9,250 bases of DNA from NCBI GenBank assembly GCA_030666115.1, contig DAOUYM010000029.1, positions 1 through 9,250 of the forward strand, written 5' to 3'. Under the pieces are notes generated by a model. That model ran no database searches, was not told the DNA's origin, and worked only from the letters and a program-made list of their open reading frames with translations. Every line of letters starts with the position of its first letter. Position 1 is the stretch's first letter. The translations under genes were made by a program, and so were the position numbers. The DNA is from Candidatus Aenigmatarchaeota archaeon. GTDB taxonomy: Archaea > Aenigmatarchaeota > Aenigmatarchaeia > QMZP01. This document shows positions 1 to 5,304 of the stretch, in pieces.

Positions 1-1
1 T

Positions 2-52
2 ATGATTCATAAGAGAATTGAACGTTTTCTGAAACAGACAGAAAGGCTCTGA
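2..52 (+). CDS. Possible C-terminal tail of an upstream gene
   Basis: Of the three plus-strand frames, this is the only one that stays open from the window edge for more than a few codons; it ends at a TGA at 50-52. The short tail is rich in Lys, Arg and Glu (MIHKRIERFLKQTERL), as expected for an amphipathic helix at the end of a protein. The family cannot be identified from 16 residues, and the frame could be open by chance. The 34 bases after the stop hold the promoter of the next gene. Confidence 0.3.
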   Translation: MIHKRIERFLKQTERL

Positions 53-53
53 G

Positions 54-61
54 TAATTTAA
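54..61 (+). promoter_or_regulatory. Putative TATA box of the EamA transporter gene
   Basis: TAATTTAA lies about 26-33 bases before the ATG at 87, the spacing expected for an archaeal TATA box driving a leaderless transcript. No Shine-Dalgarno-like sequence precedes the ATG. The match to the consensus is only moderate. Confidence 0.4.
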
Positions 62-86
62 GTCGCAGCTGAACCAATTATATTGT

Positions 87-983
87 ATGAAGGGGACGAC
101 ATACCTGATTCTTACCGGGATATTCCTGGGAACCATTGGGATATGGGTTAAGCTGATAGGGGGGGCTGTGTCTCCTGTCCTGCTTACGGTTTTCAGGACC
201 CTGATATCCGGCCTTCTGATATTCCTTCTGATATTGTTCACCAAGGAACTGAAGACACTGGAAACCCTGGGAATAAAGAAGAAGAACCTGATCATGTTTC
301 TGATTGCAGGATTCTTCGGAGTCACCATAGGATTCGGGTTCTACATGATGTCATTCTACTACGTGCCTGTATCGAATGCTGTCGTGCTGGTCTACATATA
401 TCCGCTTGTGACAGCACTGCTCTCATGGACGTTCCTTAAGGAAAGGATAACCAAACAGGAGGCCCTGGCAGTGATCCTGGTCTTGCTGGGCGTGTGGTCG
501 ATATACGGCTCTGAAATGAACATGACCACAAACGCCTTCGGGAACCTTCTGGCGATCCTGGCTGGCTGCGGATACGCCATACTGTTTGTCTTCATAAGAT
601 ATTTCGAGCGAAAGGGACTGCCATACTGGAAGGTCACGTTCTGGCCGCTGGTTATTGGGGGGCTCATACTCCTGCTCTTTGTTCCGTTTGAGCCAGTTGC
701 CTTTATGCCTTCTGGACTCGTGCCCATGTATATACTGGGAATCGCCTTCTTCTCCTTCCTCGGGTACGTGTTCTATGCCAAGGGTCTCAGGAGCATAAGA
801 GCACACAATGCAGTGATAACCGTCTCCCTCACCGAACCGCTCACAGCAATAATCCTTGCTATCATTATACTCAGTGAACCGATTCCACAATACGTCCTAA
901 TCGGAGGTGCACTGATAATCCTGGCCAATATCCTGGTCGGGAAGGAACACAGGAAAAAGAAACTGAAGGGAACTGAAAAATAG
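87..983 (+). CDS. EamA-family (drug/metabolite transporter superfamily) permease
   Basis: A polytopic membrane protein of 298 residues, the usual length of ten-helix DMT/EamA carriers. Hydrophobic segments fall at about residues 5-25, 30-51, 69-90, 95-116, 125-141, 151-171, 183-200, 212-230, 243-262 and 267-284, forming two five-helix EamA repeats. Each repeat closes with a typical signature: FLKERIT at about 116-122 and LSEPIP at 262-267. The C-terminal tail after residue 285 is strongly basic (HRKKKLKG) and probably cytoplasmic, in line with the positive-inside rule. Family members export or import small metabolites such as amino acids, sugars or nucleotides by secondary transport; the substrate cannot be read from sequence. 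Start ATG 87 is chosen because the first helix begins at once and a TATA-like box sits at the leaderless distance. It stands alone in its transcript, with a tRNA gene downstream. Confidence 0.88.
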   Translation: MKGTTYLILTGIFLGTIGIWVKLIGGAVSPVLLTVFRTLISGLLIFLLILFTKELKTLETLGIKKKNLIMFLIAGFFGVTIGFGFYMMSFYYVPVSNAVVLVYIYPLVTALLSWTFLKERITKQEALAVILVLLGVWSIYGSEMNMTTNAFGNLLAILAGCGYAILFVFIRYFERKGLPYWKVTFWPLVIGGLILLLFVPFEPVAFMPSGLVPMYILGIAFFSFLGYVFYAKGLRSIRAHNAVITVSLTEPLTAIILAIIILSEPIPQYVLIGGALIILANILVGKEHRKKKLKGTEK

Positions 984-1002
984 AGGATAATGACTGCTTT
1001 TA

Positions 1003-1018
1003 AAGGAATAAATATATT
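1003..1018 (+). promoter_or_regulatory. Promoter of tRNA-Met (purine-rich BRE plus TATA box)
   Basis: A purine-rich AAGGAA (1003-1008) is followed directly by TAAATATATT (1009-1018), ending 26 bases before the mature 5' end of the tRNA at 1045. This is the expected order and rough spacing of a TFB-recognition element and TATA box in archaea; tRNA transcripts usually start a few bases before the mature end. Confidence 0.6.
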
Positions 1019-1082
1019 GAATAATAATTAAAGGTCACTGGCATGCCGGGGTAGCTCAGCTGGTTAGAGCGCTAGACTCATA

Positions 1083-1141
1083 AGAACTGCTTATGAGTTC
1101 TGATTCCGAAATATTTCGGAGCGTGACGATAGCTCTGGGAC
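1083..1141 (+). other. Archaeal tRNA intron at position 37/38 with bulge-helix-bulge
   Basis: Exon 1 ends at A1082 (tRNA position 37) and exon 2 resumes at A1142 (position 38), the canonical archaeal intron site. A bulge-helix-bulge can be drawn. The outer helix is the anticodon stem. The four-pair central helix is CTCA (1077-1080) with TGGG (1136-1139), including one G-T pair. The three-base bulges are TAA (1081-1083) and ACA (1140-1142), and the inner helix is GAACT (1084-1088) with AGCTC (1131-1135), with one A-C mismatch. Cutting after the second base of each bulge gives exactly the intron ends needed for a correct tRNA. EndA-type endonuclease recognises this motif, and an endA gene lies about 1 kb downstream. 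Confidence 0.9.
1105..1120 (+). repeat. Perfect 16-base palindrome inside the tRNA intron
   Basis: TCCGAAATATTTCGGA is its own reverse complement. In RNA it would form a TCCGAA/TTCGGA hairpin of six pairs around an ATAT loop, capping the middle of the intron beyond the bulge-helix-bulge. It is probably structural for the intron; no other copy was noticed in the window. Confidence 0.75.
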
Positions 1142-1199
1142 ATCTAGAGGTCGTGGGTTCAATCCCCACCCCCGGCACTACACACACATCCACAATACC

Positions 1200-1207
1200 T
1201 TTTTAAG
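1200..1207 (+). promoter_or_regulatory. TATA-like box of the serA-endA operon
   Basis: TTTTTAAG lies 22-29 bases before the ATG at 1229, the leaderless distance. The five-T run comes 22 bases after the tRNA 3' end and could also act as an oligo-T terminator for the tRNA. Confidence 0.6.
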
Positions 1208-1228
1208 TTGTTTCTGGAAATATAGGGT

Positions 1229-2170
1229 ATGAGTATGAGGATATTGATTACAGAGAAGGACCACCTGCACGAGGACTCGGTGGAGATGCTGAGGAAGAAA
1301 GGATTCGAACTCGAGTTTGCTGAGTCTGACCTGTCCGGTGCGAGGCTTGAGGACTGCGACGCGCTCTTTGTGAGAACGTACACAAAGGTTGACAGAAGCG
1401 TCCTGGACAAGGCCAGGAATCTCAAGGCAGTAATAAGGGCAGGCGTAGGACTGGATAACATCGACGTGGAGGAATGCGAGAAGAGAGGTATCAAGGTCTA
1501 CCATTCACCTGGTTCCAATGCGAACGCTGTGGCAAGCCATACAGTAGCCCTGACGCTTGCTGTCCTTAAGAGGATTGCAAAGGCCGACAAGCACGTTCGT
1601 GATGGGAAATGGGACAGGGAAGAGTTCATTGCGCATGAGATGGATGACAAGGTGATCGGGATAATCGGATTCGGTGCGATCGGAAGGCTCGTGGCCAAGA
1701 AGTTTTCCGGATTCGATGTTGAATTCCTGGCATACGATCCATATCTCTCGAAAGAGCAGATAGAGGGAGCAGAAGAGATTAGGGGTAAGGGTAACAGAAT
1801 AAGGAAGGTTGAGGATATTCACGAACTGATCAGGGAATCCGACATAATGACAATCCACGTCCCGCTGATGGATGAAACCAGGCATCTCATCGGGGAGAAG
1901 GAATTTGGAATGATGAAGGAACATGCTATCATTATCAACACTTCAAGGGGCGGTGTGATTGATGAGAAAGCGATGGTCGAGTGCCTGAAGAAGGAAAGGA
2001 TATATGGAGCAGGCCTGGACGTATTCGAGGAGGAGCCTCCGGTTAACAGTGGATTGCTGGAACTGCACAATGTTATTCTCACGCCTCACACAGCCGCCAT
2101 GACAGACAATGCACACAGGAACATGTCGGTGCAGGCAGTGGAGAGTTTTCTGAAGGATTTCAAAGCATGA
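1229..2170 (+). CDS. serA: D-3-phosphoglycerate dehydrogenase-like NAD-dependent 2-hydroxyacid dehydrogenase
   Basis: A cytosolic D-isomer-specific 2-hydroxyacid dehydrogenase of 313 residues. The Rossmann loop GFGAIG is at 147-152, with D170 (AYDP) at the end of the next strand where these enzymes bind the NAD ribose. The three catalytic positions of the family are present: R240 in NTSRGG, E269 in VFEEEPP and H287 in TPHTAA. The substrate-side segment RAGVGLDNID (70-79) is typical of SerA, which oxidises 3-phosphoglycerate in the first step of serine synthesis. The protein ends soon after the catalytic domain and lacks the C-terminal ACT domain of long SerA forms, so serine feedback through ACT is not expected. 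A related glycerate or hydroxypyruvate dehydrogenase activity remains possible. ATG 1229 is chosen for its TATA spacing; ATG 1235 (MRILITE) is an alternative. endA follows 29 bases later on the same strand. Confidence 0.85.
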   Translation: MSMRILITEKDHLHEDSVEMLRKKGFELEFAESDLSGARLEDCDALFVRTYTKVDRSVLDKARNLKAVIRAGVGLDNIDVEECEKRGIKVYHSPGSNANAVASHTVALTLAVLKRIAKADKHVRDGKWDREEFIAHEMDDKVIGIIGFGAIGRLVAKKFSGFDVEFLAYDPYLSKEQIEGAEEIRGKGNRIRKVEDIHELIRESDIMTIHVPLMDETRHLIGEKEFGMMKEHAIIINTSRGGVIDEKAMVECLKKERIYGAGLDVFEEEPPVNSGLLELHNVILTPHTAAMTDNAHRNMSVQAVESFLKDFKA

Positions 2171-2189
2171 TAGCCAAGTGATGATGATT

Positions 2190-2195
2190 GGTGAT
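2190..2195 (+). promoter_or_regulatory. Shine-Dalgarno site of endA
   Basis: GGTGAT, complementary to the AUCACC part of the archaeal 16S 3' end, sits 4 bases before ATG 2200 and 7 before ATG 2203. It supports one of these ATGs over the in-frame TTG at 2188 or GTG at 2191. It also fits translation inside a serA-endA transcript, since no TATA box fits in the 29-base gap. Confidence 0.6.
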
Positions 2196-2199
2196 ACGA

Positions 2200-3384
2200 A
2201 TGATGGAGATACATTTTAACCCAAAGCAGGGGATATGGGCTGAGGATGACGAGACCACCGAGAAGCTCAGGAAGAACTGCTTTGGGAAGCCGAAGGGGAA
2301 GAAGGTGTGGCTTGAGATAGAGGAAGCACTCTACCTGATCACGTTCCAGAACGCCTCGTGTTGGATCGGGAAGAACCAGATGGGTTTCAATGATCTGGCT
2401 TCCTACTTTGCGAAGAAGGACAGGCGCCTCTTCATCAAGTACAATGCGTACAGGGACTGGAGGGACAGGGGCCTTGTCATCAGGAGGCTGGATGATTATA
2501 AAGCAACCAAGAAGAAGATCAGGTGGAAGAATTACCCGGCTGAACCGCTGAAGGTGAAGAAACTCAATGCTGTGGCGCACTGGTACCCGGATTCCCTGTT
2601 CTCTGTTCTTGATGATGACGAGCTGGGGAAGCGATTGTTTGATGATCACTGGTTCGGGCAGTTCGGTATCTACAAGCAGGACAGGGGTGGACTGCTCAAG
2701 CTGAGCTTCCTGGAAACCATCTTCCTCTCCAAGCATTTTGGTATGAGGGTGGTGAATGTGGAGACAGGGAAGGGTATCAAACCCAAGCAGATACTGATTC
2801 AGGTCCAGAAGGAAAGGGAGTATACAGGAAGGCTTTATGATATCTATGAGGACTGGAGGCTTAAGGGTTACGTCGTTAAGACAGGGTTCAAGTTCGGTTC
2901 CCATTTCAGGATTTATTTCCCAGGAGCATCCCCGAACAAGGGAGACAAGTGGATACATTCCAGGCACGTACTGCACGTGTTCCCAAAGGAAGAGAAGCTT
3001 CTGATATCAGAGTGGGCCAGGGCAGTAAGGGTTGCGCACGGTGTCAAGAAGACCTTTTTGCTGTCGGTTCCGGATCTCGAGGAAAAGGATTACGTTGACT
3101 ATCCCTCGGACTTCGTCGCGTACAGGAGGAAGAAGATCGGGCAGAACTGGATCCGGGAGACCACAGACGACAAGCCCAGGTATCTCCTGGTAAACGTGTC
3201 AGAGGATGAGCATATAGGCGGGGTTGAACTGGCTTCGATCCTTACCAAGGCAGAGAAGATGGGGCTCAATGTACTGCTCTCCATCACCGACAGGGAAACC
3301 TCGATAACGTATTATGTCCTCAACAAGATCAGGCTTCCTGGCTCCAGTTACGAGTACTACGAGATCGAATGGATGAAGCCTTAG
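2200..3384 (+). CDS. endA: tRNA-intron splicing endonuclease EndA, three-unit (epsilon-2-like)
   Basis: Cleaves archaeal pre-tRNAs at bulge-helix-bulge motifs to release introns. Residues are numbered from ATG 2200 (394 codons). The catalytic unit, about 129-295, carries the family signature YVVKTGFKFG (224-233). The Tyr-His-Lys triad is best placed at Y239 (FRIY), H253 (HSRH) and K283 or K284 (VAHGVKK). Before it, residues 1-103 look like another copy of the EndA N-terminal fold, ending YRDWRDRGLVIRRL without the catalytic signature. After it, residues about 327-381 repeat the C-terminal fold (LLSITD, TYYVLN) with no catalytic triad. This alphaN-alpha-betaC order and length match the epsilon-2 type described from ARMAN archaea; ordinary two-unit forms are shorter. 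The catalytic unit has a long loop between Y239 and H253. It is likely co-transcribed with serA, and its stop overlaps the stop of the convergent regulator gene by 4 bases. Confidence 0.92.
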   Translation: MMEIHFNPKQGIWAEDDETTEKLRKNCFGKPKGKKVWLEIEEALYLITFQNASCWIGKNQMGFNDLASYFAKKDRRLFIKYNAYRDWRDRGLVIRRLDDYKATKKKIRWKNYPAEPLKVKKLNAVAHWYPDSLFSVLDDDELGKRLFDDHWFGQFGIYKQDRGGLLKLSFLETIFLSKHFGMRVVNVETGKGIKPKQILIQVQKEREYTGRLYDIYEDWRLKGYVVKTGFKFGSHFRIYFPGASPNKGDKWIHSRHVLHVFPKEEKLLISEWARAVRVAHGVKKTFLLSVPDLEEKDYVDYPSDFVAYRRKKIGQNWIRETTDDKPRYLLVNVSEDEHIGGVELASILTKAEKMGLNVLLSITDRETSITYYVLNKIRLPGSSYEYYEIEWMKP

Positions 3385-4367
3385 TTATCAATATATTTTG
3401 TGAGATCAAGCTCCCCCTTGAATTCTTCTTTTATCAGAACAAGTTCATAATCGCTTACGAAATCAGGGAAATTTTCTTTCATTTGTCTCATCTGTTTTTC
3501 AGCTTCCTCATAACCTTTGGCGTCCATTTCCAATTCCAGCATCCAGGGACCCACTTTCTGTTCATAATGTATTATATTACCTTGTCCTATGCAATAGTTT
3601 TTTAGTCTCGTGTTCTTTTGATCAGTGTATTCTTTTACATAGACTATCACTTTGTAGAAACTCATTCCTATCTTACTAACATCCAATTGCAATCTGAATC
3701 TGCTTATGATCCCCCTCTTGGTTAGATCCTTTATTCTGTAGTATACAATTCTTGGAGTAAGTCCTGTCTTCCTGGCTATTTCTGTTGATGGCATTCTTGA
3801 GTTTCTGTTGATTGTCTTCAATATTCGTAGATCATTATGATCCAATTCCTGCTTATCAAGTCTCTTGTACCAGGTTACTCCTTTACCTGGAGCATCTGTA
3901 AGATATCCTCTTGATATGATTTCAACTTCGGCATGAGCAGCAAGGCTTTGCTCAAGTATATATTTACTGAAGATGTTATGCACACCATTCACTATCCCGT
4001 ACAACTCTTTGACGTCCTTCACACATGCGCTGTATATGATGTCCCATCTACCTGAACACCCGGCTACCCACCATATTGCCCTGGTCTTGCACAGGTGTTC
4101 CAGTATCATGTTTTCTTCTTTGTTTGTGCTGTTATGCAATTTCATGTAGACATTCCACACCATCAACCCTAGTTTTCCTGCATCCAGGAGTGTGTTGTAG
4201 TGTTTAATAAAACCCGCTTTCTCCATTCTTTTTAACCTATATTTGACAACAGTGGGACTACTCCTTGCTTTTTTCGCTATCTTACTCAAGGACTGTCTTG
4301 AATTTATATCAAGCTCTGATATAATTTTTCTGTCAATTAGGTCTAAATCAAGCTTTTTTCGGGTCAT
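3381..4367 (-). CDS. Tandem Lrp/AsnC-family transcriptional regulator
   Basis: A 328-residue protein made of two Lrp/AsnC modules in series; ordinary Lrp proteins are about 150 residues with one. Module 1 has an AsnC-type helix-turn-helix at about 8-56 (DRKIISELDINSRQSLSKIA, then TVVKYRLKRMEKAGFI) and an alpha/beta ligand-sensing region at about 65-150 with the typical GRWDIIY. Module 2 repeats this: helix-turn-helix at about 176-222 (DLRILKTINRNSRM, then PRIVYYRIKDLTKRGII) and a sensing region at about 228-313. Such proteins bind DNA, and the sensing fold often binds amino acids; targets here are unknown. Start ATG at 4367 fits a TATA box 24-33 bases upstream, suggesting a leaderless mRNA. 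It is AT-rich compared with endA and polB, and is divergent from the small gene at 4482, a plausible target along with its own promoter. Confidence 0.88.
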   Translation of the reverse strand: MTRKKLDLDLIDRKIISELDINSRQSLSKIAKKARSSPTVVKYRLKRMEKAGFIKHYNTLLDAGKLGLMVWNVYMKLHNSTNKEENMILEHLCKTRAIWWVAGCSGRWDIIYSACVKDVKELYGIVNGVHNIFSKYILEQSLAAHAEVEIISRGYLTDAPGKGVTWYKRLDKQELDHNDLRILKTINRNSRMPSTEIARKTGLTPRIVYYRIKDLTKRGIISRFRLQLDVSKIGMSFYKVIVYVKEYTDQKNTRLKNYCIGQGNIIHYEQKVGPWMLELEMDAKGYEEAEKQMRQMKENFPDFVSDYELVLIKEEFKGELDLTKYIDN

Positions 4368-4390
4368 ATATAATTATTTTATACTCATAT

Positions 4391-4400
4391 TATTTAAATA
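4391..4400 (-). promoter_or_regulatory. TATA box of the Lrp-like regulator
   Basis: TATTTAAATA, a perfect 10-base palindrome and near-consensus archaeal TATA box, lies 24-33 bases upstream of the minus-strand ATG at 4367. A regulator binding its own promoter would act here, but no separate operator repeat could be picked out of the AT-rich background. Confidence 0.6.
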
Positions 4401-4431
4401 TTGTCATTTTTTAATACATTTCAATCATAAG

Positions 4432-4445
4432 TTATTTATATATTA
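4432..4445 (+). promoter_or_regulatory. TATA box of the small basic gene
   Basis: TTATTTATATATTA is the strongest plus-strand TATA-like stretch in the 114-base divergent gap 4368-4481. Transcription starting about 25 bases downstream would leave a leader of roughly 15-20 bases containing the GGTGAT site at 4476. The rest of the gap is AT-rich with no other feature seen. Confidence 0.5.
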
Positions 4446-4475
4446 CATGCATTATTGTTAAGTAGCAAAAGATGT

Positions 4476-4481
4476 GGTGAT
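4476..4481 (+). promoter_or_regulatory. Shine-Dalgarno-like GGTGAT of the small basic gene
   Basis: GGTGAT abuts ATG 4482 and lies 9 bases before ATG 4491. The first spacing is short and the second long, so the start is not settled, but the site supports translation of this frame. Confidence 0.45.
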
Positions 4482-4649
4482 ATGTCTAGAATGAAGAAAT
4501 ATCAGGCAAACCCGGATCTGAGTTTAGGGGTAGTAAGTGGTAAAGAAAAGAAGGTGTACAAAGGTATGTACCTTAAACCACTTAGAGGTATCGGTATTCG
4601 CAAAAACACCAAAACATATATCAATGGATCTTCTAAAGAGAGTAGATAG
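4482..4649 (+). CDS. Small basic hypothetical protein
   Basis: Not recognised. It encodes 55 residues from ATG 4482, or 52 from ATG 4491, with an in-frame TTG at 4455 judged less likely. The protein is rich in Lys and Arg, with few acidic residues, no hydrophobic segment long enough for a membrane helix, no cysteine or histidine, and no signal peptide. A central stretch of glycine, tyrosine and basic residues (KKVYKGMYLKPLRGIGIRK) could be a small beta-rich nucleic-acid-binding fold, but that is only a guess. Support for a real gene comes from its own TATA box, a GGTGAT site, and its place between a divergent regulator and a downstream methyltransferase-like gene 37 bases away. Its AT-rich composition matches both neighbours. 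Confidence 0.55.
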   Translation: MSRMKKYQANPDLSLGVVSGKEKKVYKGMYLKPLRGIGIRKNTKTYINGSSKESR

Positions 4650-4670
4650 TGATATGATTTTATAATATCA
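4650..4670 (+). promoter_or_regulatory. TATA box flanked by an inverted repeat, before the methyltransferase-like gene
   Basis: TGATAT (4650-4655) and ATATCA (4665-4670) are exact inverted 6-base arms separated by nine bases that contain TTTTATA (4657-4663). The TATA centre is about 26 bases before ATG 4687, so the gene probably has its own leaderless promoter. A dimeric regulator binding the arms would cover the TATA box. The repeat is short and AT-rich, so chance is possible. Confidence 0.45.
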
Positions 4671-4686
4671 TGACCTATAAGATACT

Positions 4687-5274
4687 ATGATTCCCTCTAA
4701 AATTCTAGAAGATTATTTCGAGGAATATGCAAGCCGGCCCATGGATTGGGTTGACAAAAGAGAAAGAGTAAAGAGACATATTGTTCATAATATCCTTGAA
4801 ATTACCAGGTTTACACCAACCAGTAATCCTGTTAAGATCGTTGTTCTTGGTGCATCAGACAAGAGGTATATAGAGATTCACAGAAACATATTCAGGGAAG
4901 TAATCAAAATGGACCCGGAAATGACCACTTTTGATATAGATACCCATCACCTGGCAGGAGAAGAGGGAATAGTCCAGCACGATGTTACCAAACCCTTTCC
5001 CTCATCATTTGATATTGTATTTAGCCATTCGCTTCTGAAATTCATTGAGCCTGAAAGGCAGGTGGCAGTGCTTAGAAATTCGCATAATTCACTGAAAACA
5101 AACGGGCTTGCTATGCACATTCTGCACTGTGTGGACACGCCAAGAAGATGGCAATATAAAGTGGATGCTGATAAAATGGTTTCAAAGCTCGCTGAAGAGA
5201 ACATTCCCTGCAAAAAGATCGTGTTGGATATTGACAATGGGACAGAGGTATTGGTTACTCAGAAGGGTAGGTAA
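4687..5274 (+). CDS. Class I SAM-methyltransferase-fold protein with degenerate motif I
   Basis: A 195-residue soluble protein with the order of elements of a Rossmann-like methyltransferase. The first strand and loop are KIVVLGASDKRY (50-61). An acidic FDID (82-85) ends the second strand, QHDVTKPFP (97-105) follows, FDIVFSHSLLKFI (108-120) is the fourth strand, and a LRNSHNSLKTNGLAMHI-like helix and strand (129-145) completes the core. The fold is suggestive, but the loop that binds S-adenosylmethionine normally has a G-x-G pattern; here it is GASDK, with a single glycine. The protein may bind cofactor weakly, use another ligand, or be a structural relative. The basic N-terminal 45 residues and the short C-terminus give no further clue. 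The substrate is unknown. The gene shares AT-rich composition with the two genes to its left. Confidence 0.6.
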   Translation: MIPSKILEDYFEEYASRPMDWVDKRERVKRHIVHNILEITRFTPTSNPVKIVVLGASDKRYIEIHRNIFREVIKMDPEMTTFDIDTHHLAGEEGIVQHDVTKPFPSSFDIVFSHSLLKFIEPERQVAVLRNSHNSLKTNGLAMHILHCVDTPRRWQYKVDADKMVSKLAEENIPCKKIVLDIDNGTEVLVTQKGR

Positions 5275-5276
5275 TC

Positions 5277-5284
5277 TTTTTAAT
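5277..5284 (+). promoter_or_regulatory. TATA-like box of polB
   Basis: TTTTTAAT starts two bases after the preceding stop codon and lies 21-28 bases before ATG 5305, giving a leaderless polB transcript. The T-run may also end the upstream transcript. Confidence 0.6.
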
Positions 5285-5304
5285 CCCTGGTACAAACTAG
5301 AATC

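Larger units (their letters stand above)
1045..1177 (+). tRNA. Elongator tRNA-Met (CAU) interrupted by a 59-base intron
   Basis: A full cloverleaf can be drawn. The acceptor stem is GCCGGGG (1045-1051) with CCCCGGC (1170-1176), and the discriminator is A1177. The D stem is GCTC/GAGC (1054-1057 with 1067-1070), and the anticodon stem is CTAGA/TCTAG (1072-1076 with 1143-1147). The anticodon CAT is at 1079-1081, and the T arm is GTGGG-TTCAATC-CCCAC (1153-1169). Removing 1083-1141 leaves a 74-base tRNA with a normal seven-base anticodon loop. The GCCGGGG acceptor resembles archaeal elongator tRNA-Met. An initiator would be expected to start A-G-C and carry G-C pairs next to the anticodon loop, and a tRNA-Ile2 usually has a GGGCCCG-type acceptor. 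CCA is not encoded (CTA follows), so it must be added after transcription. Confidence 0.95.

Noticed and set aside
423..890. Minus-strand open frame of 155 codons
   Set aside because: It lies wholly inside the EamA transporter gene, whose translation has coherent membrane helices; the reverse product is charged and shows no domain.
1100..1139. Box C/D-like guide RNA in the tRNA intron
   Set aside because: CTGA (1100) and GTGACGA (1123, one mismatch to box C') occur, but no proper box C precedes the CTGA and no D box ends the intron; the folding of the intron explains the sequence better.
1045..1177. Initiator tRNA-Met or tRNA-Ile2 reading of the CAT anticodon
   Set aside because: The GCCGGGG acceptor stem and the CTAGA anticodon stem lack initiator features, and Ile2 genes in archaea usually have a different acceptor sequence.
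2086..2976. Minus-strand open frame of 296 codons
   Set aside because: It overlaps serA and endA, both with clear catalytic motifs; the reverse frame shows no recognisable family and is an open shadow of G/C-rich codons.
3369..3605. Plus-strand open frame of 78 codons after endA
   Set aside because: It is antisense to the Lrp-like gene, starts inside the last codons of endA and has a low-complexity Phe/Ile-rich product.
4455..4481. TTG start at 4455 for the small basic gene
   Set aside because: It lies inside or before the likely transcription start and upstream of the GGTGAT site; the ATGs at 4482 or 4491 fit better.
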